The notes under the pieces: model-generated
Seen by the model: only the letters and a program-made list of their open reading frames with translations
Told to the model about the DNA's origin: nothing
The model's database searches: none
Translations under genes and position numbers: made by a program
In this document: in pieces, positions 52,941 to 63,342 of the stretch
Layout: every line of letters starts with the position of its first letter
Position numbering within the stretch: the first letter of the stretch is position 1
Assembly: GCA_963575645.1 (NCBI GenBank)
Contig: OY754473.1
Location: forward strand, 3,162,001-3,226,000
Reading direction: 5' to 3'
From: Xanthostigma xanthostigma
Taxonomy: Eukaryota > Arthropoda > Insecta > Raphidioptera > Raphidiidae
Length of the DNA: 64,000 bases

Positions 52941-53238
52941 TGCTAAATTTGCTGCTAGGTATGAGCAAGAACCAATCATGAAGCAGTATCTTGTCACGTG
53001 GGCACTTGAACAAACTCCCACAAACCAACATGGCGTAATTCTGCTCAGACAACAGACACGTTTTGCTCTGTGTTTATATTCGAACTGTCACTGCGCGCGC
53101 ACCAGATCTATCCACAAATCAAGCTTGAAAAGTAGTCTCGTGTGAAACGAGTACATAACAGCAATCAAGAAAACCGGCGCTATAGAAAACTAGTAGGCAA
53201 ATCTAGCAAGGTATCTAGCAGCGTTTTAGCAGCGGCCT
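52941..53238. mobile_element. PIF/Harbinger-like MITE, copy 3 (one end lost)
   Basis: Inverted relative to 37421-37870; keeps the terminus TAGCAGCGGCCT. It is followed immediately by GTTGTAGACGAAACG, the second half of the hammerhead-like stem seen intact at 6641-6665, so it broke that motif. Confidence 0.7.
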
Positions 53239-53310
53239 TTAGTTGTAGACGAAACGCCAGGTTGAAATACCAGCGGACTACCGCCTACGAGCTCTGAAAC
53301 CGTGAAGATT
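53239..53310 (+). mobile_element. fragment related to 6650-6725
   Basis: GTTGTAGACGAAACGCCAGG, GGACTACCGC and GAAGATTTGGATCAT follow the same order as at 6651-6725. Confidence 0.6.
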
Positions 53311-53850
53311 TGGATCATACAGATTGTCACGCAGCACGCTTTATCTCTGCGCCAAATTTCAAACGGACGAACACCAAAGTGATTCCAGAAGTTTTGGTGT
53401 TGGAACACTAAAAACATTGTTTTCACCGAATATTTTGACTGTCGTAATTTCTGGAACATCCTGTACACGTATATATGCGAATATGTTAATAAATTTACAA
53501 AAGGAAACAACAGAACAATCAAGTTAATTGGGCCTATGGGGTGACGACATTGTTTTCTAATCTAGTGAATGCGTCCTCGATGCTTTTTTGTTTCGTTATA
53601 TAAATTAACGCGGCAAGCAATAACAAAAGATAGATTGGCCTCACGGCACGGGAACCGGTTAAGTGAACGAGCGTTCGGCCCTATTCCATCTTTCAAATTG
53701 CTACCTATTGTTGTAACGCAACAAACCTCCGCCACTGAGATTAATAAACCTAGGGCCCAGACGTCTTCGAGAACGCCGGGTTCGAGACTAGAGTATACAA
53801 GACGCCACCGAGGCGAACTAACGTATTAATGGACAGTACATACTACATAC
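53311..53850. other. unassigned stretch
   Basis: ORFs of 98 (minus), 67 and 86 codons (plus) overlap here. The 86-codon frame at 53569-53829 has a basic, polar composition but no known domain. Confidence 0.35.
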
Positions 53851-54120
53851 TTTAACAAAACTGTTCTAGTTCGTGCGGTGAAATTATTTATTTGCAATAA
53901 TAAATGTTTAACAAAACAGTTAAACACACAATCGAAAGCGTACTTCTTTAACTTAACAGAAATAATAACGTTAACAGAAACAAAACTAATAGTTCTAAAT
54001 AATAAAATGAAAGACTAAGTAACAGAGAATATAGTCACTAAATTATGTACACAAAATATTTACAACACAGGAACACAACACAACGTTTATCAGCACACTT
54101 GTCTATTAACTATAAGTCAT
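53851..54120 (-). mobile_element. LTR fragment
   Basis: Matches the 3' 270 bp of the minus-strand LTR at 2027-2539 (TTATTTGCAATAATAAATGT, GTCTATTAACTATAAGTCAT). It breaks off at 54120 where the family 2 repeat begins. Confidence 0.75.
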
Positions 54121-54123
54121 AGC

Positions 54124-54360
54124 ATGTCTTTTGTTTTATGAATCTGTCAGAAAAAAACTAGTTAGACATGCTTTGATCAATTTTTACTTGACGTGGAACA
54201 TATTATGTAGGTAACTATGGCAACGAATAGTTAATATCATATTGAATACAAGCCATTACCCGCGTCACCTCACGCGATATCAGAAATTTTATTTTATTAT
54301 AATCAAATGTCAACATTTTTGAAGTTGGAATGGTTCCGTCGCCCAATTGGCTGGAATTTT
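54124..54360 (-). mobile_element. Helitron-like repeat family 2, fragment
   Basis: Minus-strand copy ending CCAATTGGCTGGAATTTTTA on the plus strand. Confidence 0.65.
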
Positions 54361-54768
54361 TAACTATAATTTGTTATTTTATCGACAATAATGAGATTAA
54401 GTCCGATTGGATCGATATACATAAGGTAAGTGGCAAGGTTAGAGAAGCAGCCACTGAAGGACTATACCACTTGGTTAAGTATAGGTTCGCTTCTGAGTGG
54501 TGAAGTGAAGCCAGAAGGTTGAACCACCCCAAACATTATATAAAGAACTTGTATTTATCTGCTGATCTTGCTGTTTCCGCAATATTCTTATAAATGAAAC
54601 GTGATCACTGCTTTAAAACAAAAGACTGCAAAGCGCGCACAGCGCTTGTAAAACTTTATCTATAAAACATTTTGACGCGTTACGTACGACTGTCTACGCA
54701 AATTATATTTTTTCGTGTAGGCTTGCAACGTAGATATTAATTTTATTTTAAATAATGATTAATTTTTA
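54361..54768. other. unassigned stretch
   Basis: Nothing recognised. Confidence 0.4.
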
Positions 54769-55060
54769 GGGTTCCGTACCTCAAAAGGAACCCTTATAGG
54801 ATCACTTTGTTGTCCGTCTGTGTGTCTGTTAAGAGTATTCGTCCCTGCAAATACCCCCTGCACCCTTCATCTCAAATCTTTTCCCCTCGCCTAAAAACGG
54901 TTCGCGCTCTCCCGACGCTGTTTTTAAAGCTAGAGGGTTCTGGTAAACGCCAAATGAAAGACAAAGAATCAGACTACAGATCCTTCAGGCGAATTTTTCG
55001 CCGTATCAATTATACGGGGCCACGGGGGCCCCCAACGTGCGTAAGCAAAAATTAATAAAA
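54769..55060. repeat. AGGGTTCCGTACC repeat and unassigned flank
   Basis: TAGGGTTCCGTACCTCAAAA followed by TTTGTTGTCCGTCTGTGTGT is a repeat head I associate with insect genomes. A GGGGCC/GGCCCC-rich word at 55015-55035 has a counterpart at 56557-56600, so the following transposon may sit inside another repeat. Confidence 0.45.
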
Positions 55061-55246
55061 ACTTCCCAAATTTTTGTCGCTATTATCCATAGAGGCAGAA
55101 ACTTTAGAAAAACTAAAGTCATCATCAGCTATAAATGATTTAATAAATCAGTTTGCCGAAAAAAAGGCAAGGAGTGTGTATATATTTAATTTGAATTGTT
55201 TGTAGAAATTTTGGAAAAAGTGACAGATCGTCACCTCAGTACTTAT

Positions 55247-55535
55247 TTGTTCAATATCCACTTTTGGGTGAAATTGAGTTAGACACATGAAAATTTTTGT
55301 AAAATTTTGCTCTGTTCAATATCCATAAATAAAACGTTCTATGAATGACGGGTACCTCGTTTTTTTTAATATTATTGTTCAATATTCCTGTAATAAAACG
55401 ATAGTTATGTGCTACTTTGTTCAATATCCGGATATTGAACACATAAGCACCGAATAGAGAAGTATAGGTTTCTACTTGTGTTAAGTTTGTTCAATATCCC
55501 ATGAATGTGTTTTGTTGCAATGTTCAATATCCATT
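55247..55535. repeat. left cluster of TTGTTCAATATCC motifs
   Basis: Motif copies start near 55248, 55315, 55374, 55418, 55487 and 55520. The one at 55419-55440 is a back-to-back pair (GTTCAATATCC GGATATTGAAC), a perfect palindrome. Confidence 0.85.
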
Positions 55536-55570
55536 TAGACCAATAATAGTGAAGTATTTACGTCACATGA

Positions 55571-55576
55571 TATAAA
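55571..55576 (+). promoter_or_regulatory. TATA box of the transposon gene
   Basis: ATGATATAAACACG places TATAAA 89 bp before the ATG at 55665, downstream of the motif cluster. Confidence 0.5.
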
Positions 55577-55664
55577 CACGTGTTCGAACTTGCTTTATTC
55601 TAATTGTTTTAGTAGTATAGTGGAATATTTCTAGGTGGTTGCTTAAAAATTAATTTAAGAAAAA

Positions 55665-55941
55665 ATGAGTCGGTTAAATTCTCCGGTTCCTGAAATGGAT
55701 GAAGAAACACGAAGGTAAGACTTAAATGAAATAAAAAACAATACATTTTTTTAACTGTAATGTTTTGTTTAGGATTGTTGAAAGTATTGATATTAGAGGC
55801 GACGGAGAAATTGTTTTTACAAAAGAAAATGTGCAAAATGATCAGCAATCTATTAATTTCGAAGAAGATATTATAATGTTTCCATGGACTATAGAATCTA
55901 CTAGGGTTGACTTTTTTTTTAAAGCAATATTAAAAATTTAA
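55665..55941 (+). CDS. two-exon small acidic protein in the transposon
   Basis: Exon 1 (55665-55714) encodes MSRLNSPVPEMDEETR. A 58-bp intron (55715-55772) has GTAAGA at its 5' end and TGTTTTGTTTAG at its 3' end. Exon 2 (55773-55941) encodes RIVESIDIRGDGEIVFTKEN, VQNDQQSINFEEDIIMFPWT, IESTRVDFFFKAILKI and stop. Total 72 residues, acidic, with no membrane segment or zinc motif. A TATA box precedes it and AATAAA follows. I do not recognise a domain. The last dozen codons after a T-run may be a deletion junction, so it could be the N-terminal stub of a larger transposase. Alternatively it may be a complete accessory protein. Confidence 0.6.
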
Positions 55942-56075
55942 AAAAAATATTTTTTATTTTTATTTTCAATCTGTTTTTGTTTTTATACTTTGTTAGAATT
56001 ACTGTTAATTTGTTTTTATTGATTTTTTTTGTAAAAATTATTAATATACATATTATTTTGTCGTATTTGTCGTGG

Positions 56076-56081
56076 AATAAA
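56076..56081 (+). terminator. polyadenylation signal of the transposon gene
   Basis: GTGGAATAAAATTG lies 135 bp after the stop codon, before the right motif cluster. Confidence 0.5.
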
Positions 56082-56136
56082 ATTGTCATAGAACTAACCG
56101 TAGTTTTTAATTAAAAACCTAAAAACAAAACTTTCA

Positions 56137-56469
56137 TGGTGCATTGAACACAACAATGAAATAGAATAATAGAATTTAATTGATCAATATCCATCAAAAC
56201 TTGTTCAATATCCTAAAAAAATAAGAAACCTGTATGATTTTTGAAATCTTGTTCAATATGCAAAATAAAAACGTCATTTACTTGAAAACTGGTTGACCAA
56301 TGATAAAAAAAAAAATTACATTGCATTTATTAAATTAATTTATAAATTTAGAAAAAAAATAATATAGTCAAAATGCAACAATAAAAGAGAATAGTCACTT
56401 TTACCTTTGAGACTGATTTCCCTAAACTTACAAAAAGTGGACATTGAACATTTAAGTATTGAGGTGACG
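56137..56469. repeat. right cluster of TTGTTCAATATCC motifs
   Basis: Variants near 56142 (inverted), 56183, 56203, 56250 and 56440 (inverted) precede the right inverted end. Confidence 0.75.
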
Positions 56470-56473
56470 AGAT

Positions 56474-56900
56474 AGATAATTACGATGAATGAATATTTCT
56501 TTTAATTTTATGCAAACATTTTTTTTCTTTTGTAAGAAATCTTTACAATTCCTAAGGGCCCCCAAACAAATTTTTATACGGGGCCCCGCCAAGGCACGCT
56601 ACGCTTCTGCCACCAGTTGACCATCCATCGGCGTTTCGAGCGGATTTCACGTTGCGTTATTAACGTAGGTACCCGCCTGTCGTACACTGATTGGTTACAA
56701 TGTATTATTATGTAGATATGCAGCTATAGATTCGTCATGAATGCTTGTATCAAGTGACATTTCATGTCGACTCAGTGCCCTTAAGTCCGTCGGAATAATA
56801 CACGGTATACGTTCATAAATTACGCATTAACCGTCAAGCACGAAGCAATGAGTCAAAAGGACGACGGGGTTGACTCATCATGAATGAATTAGTTATGAAA
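56474..56900. other. unassigned stretch
   Basis: GGGGCCCCGCCAAGGCACGC at 56581 and GGGCCCCCAA at 56557 echo 55015-55035; otherwise nothing recognised. Confidence 0.4.
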
Positions 56901-57400
56901 CTAGTGTGACCTGTGCGAATTATTCGCACTAAATAAGTATAATAATTAATTATCATGTTACAAAATTATTTTTTAAATATGATTGCAGGTATTCAATTCG
57001 TTTCTAATTTTGCACACTGCTTATAACGTTCTTCTTATTGTTGTATTACAATATGAAGCTCAGATGACAGATCGAAGAAATATTTTACTAAAATTGTCAT
57101 ATAGAGGCGCAAGTAGCAAAAGCGTTGAGCTAAGCCGTCAGATGGCGTCATGCTCGCTGTTTCAAAATTAAAGCTGTTAGATGGCAGTATGCAGTATTGA
57201 GTCTGTTGTATTACATTATGAAGGTCAGATGACAGATCGAAGTGTTGACGTTGTTTCAAAATTAAAACCGTCCGATAGGCAGACGTTGTTCAGCGTTGCT
57301 GTATTTTAATTAACTTACAAAAACAAAAGCAATAATAAATTTTTTAGTTGCCGATGTCAGTAGAGCAAGCAATTATCTGTAAAATGATATATAATTTATG
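56901..57400 (-). mobile_element. Helitron family 3, minus-strand copy
   Basis: CTAG at 56901-56904 and the GTGCGAATTATTCGCAC hairpin mark its 3' end. The interior matches 58740-59190 and 45111-45518 in inverted orientation. The 5' end was not located. Confidence 0.7.
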
Positions 57401-58250
57401 TGAAGAAATTGTGAGGTTTTTTCTAAAAAGGAAGGCAAAAATCTTTAACCTTAGCGTATTAATATTATATGATGCTTTAGCGAATCCACCGTTTTATACA
57501 TACCTACTACTAAAATATTTTCGACTCTTTTTTCGGATCTGTGGATCCCACGTTTTTCCCCCCAGACGTAAAAAATCATAAATCATAAAGCTTCGCGCTC
57601 ATACTAACAGCTGACTATTTTTTACGTCTGGGGGGATGTTTGGTCATTACAATTTGTCTGGCTGTTGAAATATAATTTTGTAATAGTTGTCTGAATAACA
57701 TATATAAAAATCAAGCATTTAAAAATAAGTGAAGTTCATTAATTTTTCTCTGAGCTTTAAAGCGTCTGTCAGAAGTTGTGGTCAGCGGAAAGTGACTGGC
57801 GATACTGGATACTAATTTATAGTGATATTTTACAAAACATATATAAATATCAATATTAAGTGACTCTTATTTTTACTCACCTTTCTCACCTGGTACGTGT
57901 ACATTTGTCACAGACTCAATGATGGAGGCACGCCAAGCGTTCTAAGTACATAAAACACTACTCAAAACGTAAGGTTTCATTTATTTAAAAATAGGCTGTG
58001 TCTGGCGGCTCTGGGATCTTACTCTATGGGTATATTCATATTTACTGAAGTACTTTTGTCAAACCTTTGCCCTTCTTTGCTCATTGCTACATAAAAATAT
58101 TGCTGATCTGAGAATTTCACTCGAACCCTTGCTACTATTGAGTTACAGTTAAAAAAATAGAAACGTGACACAACGACTAACACCGTAAAAACATTGTTTT
58201 TATTATTCTTGTACTTTTTATAAAATTGAATTCTATGTAAGTACTAATAT
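57401..58250. other. unassigned stretch
   Basis: 57548-57575 (TTTTTCCCCCCAGACGTAAAAA) and 57619-57640 are near inverted copies. No gene recognised. Confidence 0.4.
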
Positions 58251-58315
58251 ACAGGGTGTAACTGAAAAATAAGTATTCTTGTTATTCATTTCTTCAAATA
58301 TGACTTAGAGACATA

Positions 58316-58682
58316 CAGTCGAACCTGGTAAAGCAAGAGTTCAAAAGACCGCGATCTCTTTTTCGCGTATGGAGTTTTTTCACTAACCCGAGATTCTAGC
58401 AATAGAGGTACAAGAGTGGCCTTTCTCACTTATAGAGGTCTATAAAAACAATGTTAGTTCAGCTATTTATGACTCATTCTTAAATTTCGTGGAACTATTA
58501 TTACGTTCGACTATCGCTTATCGCTGTACAGGCAAGTAGTAGTCTCAGTTATAGAGGTTCATAAGTGAAAAACGTCTTTCTCTTAGAGGTTTCAGAGGGT
58601 TACAAAGACGGCATACCTGGCAATTACTCTCACTTCGAGAGTTTTCTCGTTTACCCAGTTCTCACTCACTCAGGTTTGGCTG
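58316..58682. mobile_element. pogo-like MITE
   Basis: CAGTCGAACCTGG at the left and CTCAGGTTTGGCTG at the right are inverted, with TA on both sides (58314-58315, 58683-58684). The interior repeats AGAGGT and TTCATAAGTGA words. Non-coding. Confidence 0.7.
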
Positions 58683-58686
58683 TATA

Positions 58687-59868
58687 TCTATACTAATATA
58701 GTAGAACGTCTGTAAGTCGAACAGTGAGTCTAATAATAATAAAAACATAAATTATATATCATTTTACAGATAATTGCTTGCTCTACTGACATCGACAACT
58801 AAAAAATTTATTATTGCTTTTGTTTTTGTAAATTAATTAAAATACAGCAACGCTGAACAACGTCTGCCATCTGACGGCTTTAATTTTGAAACAACGTCAA
58901 CACTTCGATCTGTCATCTGACCTTCATATTGTAATACAACAGACACAATACTGCATACTGCCATCTATGACGGCTTTAATTTTGAAACAGCGAGCAACGC
59001 TGAACAACGTCACAGCCAATGCTGCATGATGCCATCTGACGGCTTAGCTCAACGATTTTGCTACTTGCGCGTCTATATGACAATTTTAGTAAAATATTTC
59101 TTCGATCTGTCATCTGAGCTTCATATTGTAATACAACAAAAAGAAGAACGTTATAATCAGTATGCAAAATTAGAAACGAATTGAATACCTGCAATCATGT
59201 ATAATTGAAATAATTGATTATCCACACAAGATAAGTGTTGTATTAATTAATTAAAATTGGCGACATGTTTCGATATTTGATATCATTTTCAAGCCATGAC
59301 ATTACAAAGTAAATCTGAAAATACATGAGGTACAGAGGATTTGTTTTAACATAATAAGTATAAATAAATAATATGCAACGTAAAAAGAAATACCTGTTAG
59401 AGATGTATTTAACATTATGAAGTTTGAAAATATATTAAAAAACATTATTAGAAAACCCCGAATTGGGGGGAAACCAATTCGGGGTTTTCTAATAATGTTT
59501 TTTAATATATTTTCAAACTTCATAATGTTAAATACATCTCTAACAGGTATTTCTTTTTACGTTGCATATTATTTATTTATACTTATTATGTTAAAACAAA
59601 TCCTCTGTACCTCATGTATTTTCAGATTTACTTTGTAATGTCATGGCTTGAAAATGATATCAAATATCGAAACATGTCGCCAATTTTAATTAATTAATAC
59701 AACACTTATCTTGTGTGGATAATCAATTATTTCAATTATACATAATATTTCACAAGTTATAAAGAAGTACTTCTTATCACCTGCAATCATACTTAAAAAA
59801 TAATTTTGTAAAGTGATAATAATTTATTATACTTATTTAGTGCGAATAATTCGCACAGGTCACTCTAG
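58687..59868 (+). mobile_element. Helitron family 3, copy split by palindromic insertion
   Basis: TCTATACTAATATAG start and GTGCGAATAATTCGCAC hairpin followed by AGGTCACT and CTAG (59865-59868). A 580-bp palindromic insertion at 59199-59778 interrupts it. Confidence 0.75.
59199..59778. mobile_element. palindromic insertion, probably paired Penelope-like termini
   Basis: Flanked by ACCTGCAATCAT at 59187-59198 and 59779-59790, a perfect 12-bp target duplication. Two arms (59197-59466 and 59474-59743) are inverted copies around a 7-bp spacer GGGGAAA, with a 35-bp unpaired tail on the right. Identical 73-codon ORFs on opposite strands, differing only across the spacer, show the arms are essentially perfect. 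Each arm holds TTGAAAATGATATCAAATAT then CGAAAC, a hammerhead-like stem II and GAAA box with an altered first box. Inverted terminal copies are common in Penelope-like elements. Confidence 0.8.
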
Positions 59869-59874
59869 TATTTT

Positions 59875-60335
59875 TTAATGTCAAAACATGCGGCTCCCAA
59901 CTTAGTACAAAATAGATAATGTGACCCGCAATATCATATGAGTGTCAGAGTTTGACATGCCTGATGTAAAGCATCGGTCATATTATAGGCCATAGGGGGA
60001 AGATTCTTACCGATGCGTTAAGCGACGACGTTACGTTTCGTTATGTATCGACCATTACTGAGACAGCCTCGTTTTTAGATAGAAACAGAAATGTACGTTT
60101 TTATTGAAAAACGCAACAGCTGCGAAAGGGTATAAATCTAGTAGGCATTGAAACCGTTTTTAAGTTGATTAAATGTTTTAATGGTGCAATCAAGTCTGAA
60201 AATTGCATTAGAAAATAGATATTTTTATTGTAGATGCTCGTTCCGGGAAAACGGCTTTCGATACGGGAATTACTTTGGAAAACAAACCGCGAACTGTGTA
60301 CAGTCGACGGGAGAAATAAATGGTCCCTCTTTTCG
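59875..60335. other. unassigned stretch
   Basis: Nothing recognised; a 75-codon ORF from 60234 runs into the next element. Confidence 0.4.
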
Positions 60336-60347
60336 CACGTCTTAGCT

Positions 60348-60915
60348 CAGGGTTGGCCGAACCCTTCTACATCTACGACCATTTTTTTTTCAAATATTTT
60401 TACTGTAGCCATGACGTGTCGTAGCCAAAGAAAAGTTGTCAAAAAAATTGGGGGTCCATGAAATGAAAATGGGGGTCAACGATAGTGAATCTCCTAACAA
60501 AAAATTGGTTGTCTGTAAAGTCGGTTTACGGACGATAGTTTTACGTGATAAGGTATTCCGTAATACATAACCTAAATTTTAGTAGCTGTCAAACTTGGGC
60601 CGAAGCATACTGCGCTCTCGCTTGCACGCATAGGGTCAGGCGGAACGTAACACTTTTTCGTGCGTGCAGCTGGTGTTTCATCAATTTATAAGACGTTATC
60701 ACGTCAAAAATGAATTAAACAGATAAAAATAATAATTTTGATAATGCATTGATCGTCATGCAACTTTTTCGTATTTGTTATTTGGTGATAGTGAATTTTT
60801 TTCTACATCTAGCATATTTTTAATTTTTTCGATTTTGCACCTAAAGCAATGCCGTGTCCATAAAAATCTGTCGAGTGCCACCTGTGGCACGCGTGCCATA
60901 GGTTCGCGACCCCTG
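60348..60915. mobile_element. hAT element with nested K element
   Basis: The left end CAGGGTTGGCCGAACC and right end GGTTCGCGACCCCTG are inverted. Flanks are TCTTAGCT (60340-60347) and TCTTAGCC (60916-60923), 7 of 8 matching. About 365 bp without the nested K copy at 60505-60706. No transposase. Confidence 0.8.
60505..60706 (+). mobile_element. K family element, copy 7 (202-bp deletion form)
   Basis: Both K ends are present, TTGGTTGTCTGTAAAGTCGG and ACGTTATCACGTCA, but most of the interior is missing. Confidence 0.85.
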
Positions 60916-61028
60916 TCTTAGCCGATGTAACCTTTTTTTGTTTTTATGGTTTCGTAGTAAAAGCGATTTTCTAAATAGATCATTGGTTCGCCTAAAACAA
61001 AATATATCGCTACGATCTCATTGATAAA

Positions 61029-61354
61029 TAGAGCTGTAACAAACCGTATGTATTCGTTACTGAGTAACGGGTACATCGTCTGACTCGAAGTAACGAATCG
61101 TTACTTACAAATTCATTTCGTTACTCGCATCTTTCGTATCCATGTCATTTCGACTCGTTTGATGCGGTTATACGTTATACGAACGAAGTCATACCGTATC
61201 ATGATGCGATGGTACATGCTTGATGCTGTTAGTACACGATTGTATGTCGTATGAAAAGTAACGAGTAACGTAACGATACGAAAGTAACGGGTACTGGTTC
61301 TTTAAGTAACGAATACAAACGGGTACACAATTTCTCGTTACTTTTACGGCTCTA
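61029..61354. mobile_element. hAT-like MITE with GTAACG repeats
   Basis: TAGAGCTGTAAC and GTTACTTTTACGGCTCTA are inverted ends. TTGATAAA occurs at 61021-61028 and 61355-61362, a perfect 8-bp duplication. Both subterminal regions are rich in GTAACG/CGTTAC words. Confidence 0.85.
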
Positions 61355-61362
61355 TTGATAAA

Positions 61363-61979
61363 TATATCATCGGAACTACTCGACCCTTGTCGGAGAATAA
61401 TTTATTAAAACAAAATATGCGTATAAATTACGAGGCGCATTTGGGCTCAATATAATCCGCATGTTAAATGATTACGCAATGGACGAGGTGTTAACGAACA
61501 AAAGGCAGTTTAATGTTTTTGTGTCTATGCATGAGTAAACAATGCAATCATGAAGTGCACACGTGGTCAACAATGACTTTATTGACTATAATGTGCAGTT
61601 TGTACTCATTGTTGCAGAAAAATAACTTTCCTGCATTATGTATTGGGTGCGAAATAGGCTAGAAAAATTCACATTGTAATGAAAGGGTTAGCACATTAAC
61701 CCTGCCTTCATCATTGGACATGTTTTCGTCTACCCAGATGTACCAACTTAATACATACCGTGGCAGTACTACAGTAGAACGTGCTGTTATGTTATAAGAG
61801 GTTTCGTTTAAAAGTCTTTCATATACAAATTATATTTTGAGTGGATAAAAAAAAGGAAGAACCTTTTTTGAAGGCGGTTCAATTTCTTAAAAGTTTTTTA
61901 TGTATTAGATGTAAACTAGTTTATGAAATCAAGTCAGCTTAAACTTTTTAGCGGAAATCGGCGCAGGTCGAGCAATAGG
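61363..61979. other. unassigned stretch with pogo-like left end
   Basis: TACAGTAGAACGTGCTGTTA at about 61768 resembles a pogo-type terminus; no right end found. Confidence 0.4.
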
Positions 61980-62576
61980 CATGTTGACAGTATAAAAGAA
62001 TAAAAAAAATAAATGGTTTTAGAGAAAAATATATGTTGAAAGGATTCTAAAAAATGACCCAATGTTAATATAAACATTGAGATTAATAAGATTTTCAATA
62101 AAATAAAAGTGTAAAATATTGCAATCGGCCATCTTGACTGAAACATCGAATAATCACCGTCTCGCTTAATTTTTTGTTGCGATCATTCACTTCTGCATCA
62201 TTTAATTAGTTGATTTGTTATTTTTTTGTGATATTTTATAACACTTATGTCATAGGTTATTTTTGAGGTTAGTTAACTTGCAACTAAAGAAAGCCATACT
62301 ATTTTTACTTCTAAGTACCTACTTTTAAGAAAATACTTAATATAAATCATATCATTAAGTAAATTTACATATCTTTCTACGAAATACCTCTGCACGACAA
62401 CTCTAAACCCATAAATACAACATCTAATAGGTATCAGATGTCACTAAGGCGTGACGTCACAAGCGTTTTCGCGATTATTTCAAAATAGAAAGATAAAAAT
62501 GCAATAATTTGCATTAAAATGTAATTTATTGCTGAAATAATGTTTTTTTTTTGGAAAATAGTAGACGTATATCTAG
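61980..62576 (+). repeat. TGACGTCA repeat family, copy C (interrupted)
   Basis: Matches 41750-42330. Its tail (TTTCAAAATCTCTCATCATG and CCTATTC) resumes at about 63861 after two consecutive TA-flanked elements. Confidence 0.7.
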
Positions 62577-62578
62577 TA

Positions 62579-63335
62579 CGGTCTATACCCGAATTCGGTC
62601 AATGACCGAAATAAAATTGCGCAAAACTAGTTTTGATCAACGATTATTTTCCAAACCCAAAATCTTACATTTAAACGGGTATTGAGTGTTATAAAATTAG
62701 CAAAACTAGTTTTGCGCATTTTCAATTGGACAAAACTAGTTCTGTCCATTTCTGAACGGACAGTACTAGTATGGCATCGGAATCTTCTTTGCGTTTTTTA
62801 ATTAACTTTTCCACATCAACGATACTTATTATATCAAAGCGATTTATTCTTCTGTATTGTTTAGCAGACAAGGTTTTAATTCAGCTTTCAATAAATTTGC
62901 TTTCTTAACCTCACTTAGTGTAGTAAGGTTATTATGTTTCGTCATAAAATTATGTTTCAAAAGCCTCCAATAGGCGAACTTAATTGAGCCTTGATTTCAT
63001 CTTGCATTTTTACTTAATTATTACACTGAATATCCTACAATTATATTAATTATAACATTCAGGAGAACAATTCAATAGGTACATAAACAAGAACATAACC
63101 CTACTTTTGTTCGGGTTCGCACGTTGATTGAATGAAACAAACAGAACTAGTACTGTCCGTTCAAAAATGGACAGAACTATTTTTGTCCAATTGAAAATAC
63201 GCAAAACTAGTTTTGCTCATTTTATAACAGTCAATACCCGTTTAAATGTAAGATTTCGGGTTTGGTAAATATTCGTTGGTCAAAACTAGTTTTGTGCATT
63301 TAAATCAGTCATTGACCGAACTCGGGTATAGACCG
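62579..63335. mobile_element. ACTAGTTTTG foldback transposon
   Basis: CGGTCTATACCCGAATTCGG at the left and its inverted match at the right extend as arms of about 215 bp, with TA outside each end. The arms carry many AAAACTAGTTTTG words separated by TTTCAATTGG-type spacers. Interior AT-rich and non-coding. The left arm's inner edge matches 15738-15800. Confidence 0.85.
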
Positions 63336-63342
63336 TAACATA

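Larger units (their letters stand above)
55229..56469. mobile_element. unclassified DNA transposon with TTGTTCAATATCC repeats
   Basis: Left end CGTCACCTCAGTACTTATTT; the right end read on the minus strand is CGTCACCTCAATACTTAAAT. The inverted match runs about 38 bp with four or five differences. AGAT flanks both sides (55225-55228, 56470-56473), and an 8-bp comparison (TGACAGAT/AGATAGAT) matches at 6 of 8. About eleven copies of the TTGTTCAATATCC word or variants lie in the outer 300 bp of each side, as expected for transposase-binding sites. The interior holds a small two-exon gene. The ends fit no superfamily I can name with confidence. Confidence 0.8.

Noticed and set aside
58250..58262. 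ACAGGGTGTAACTG, a possible third GGGTGTCCC-type end
   Set aside because: The match stops after nine bases and no inverted partner was found.
59302..59638. Two identical 73-codon ORFs on opposite strands
   Set aside because: They are the mirror product of the palindrome, not two genes.
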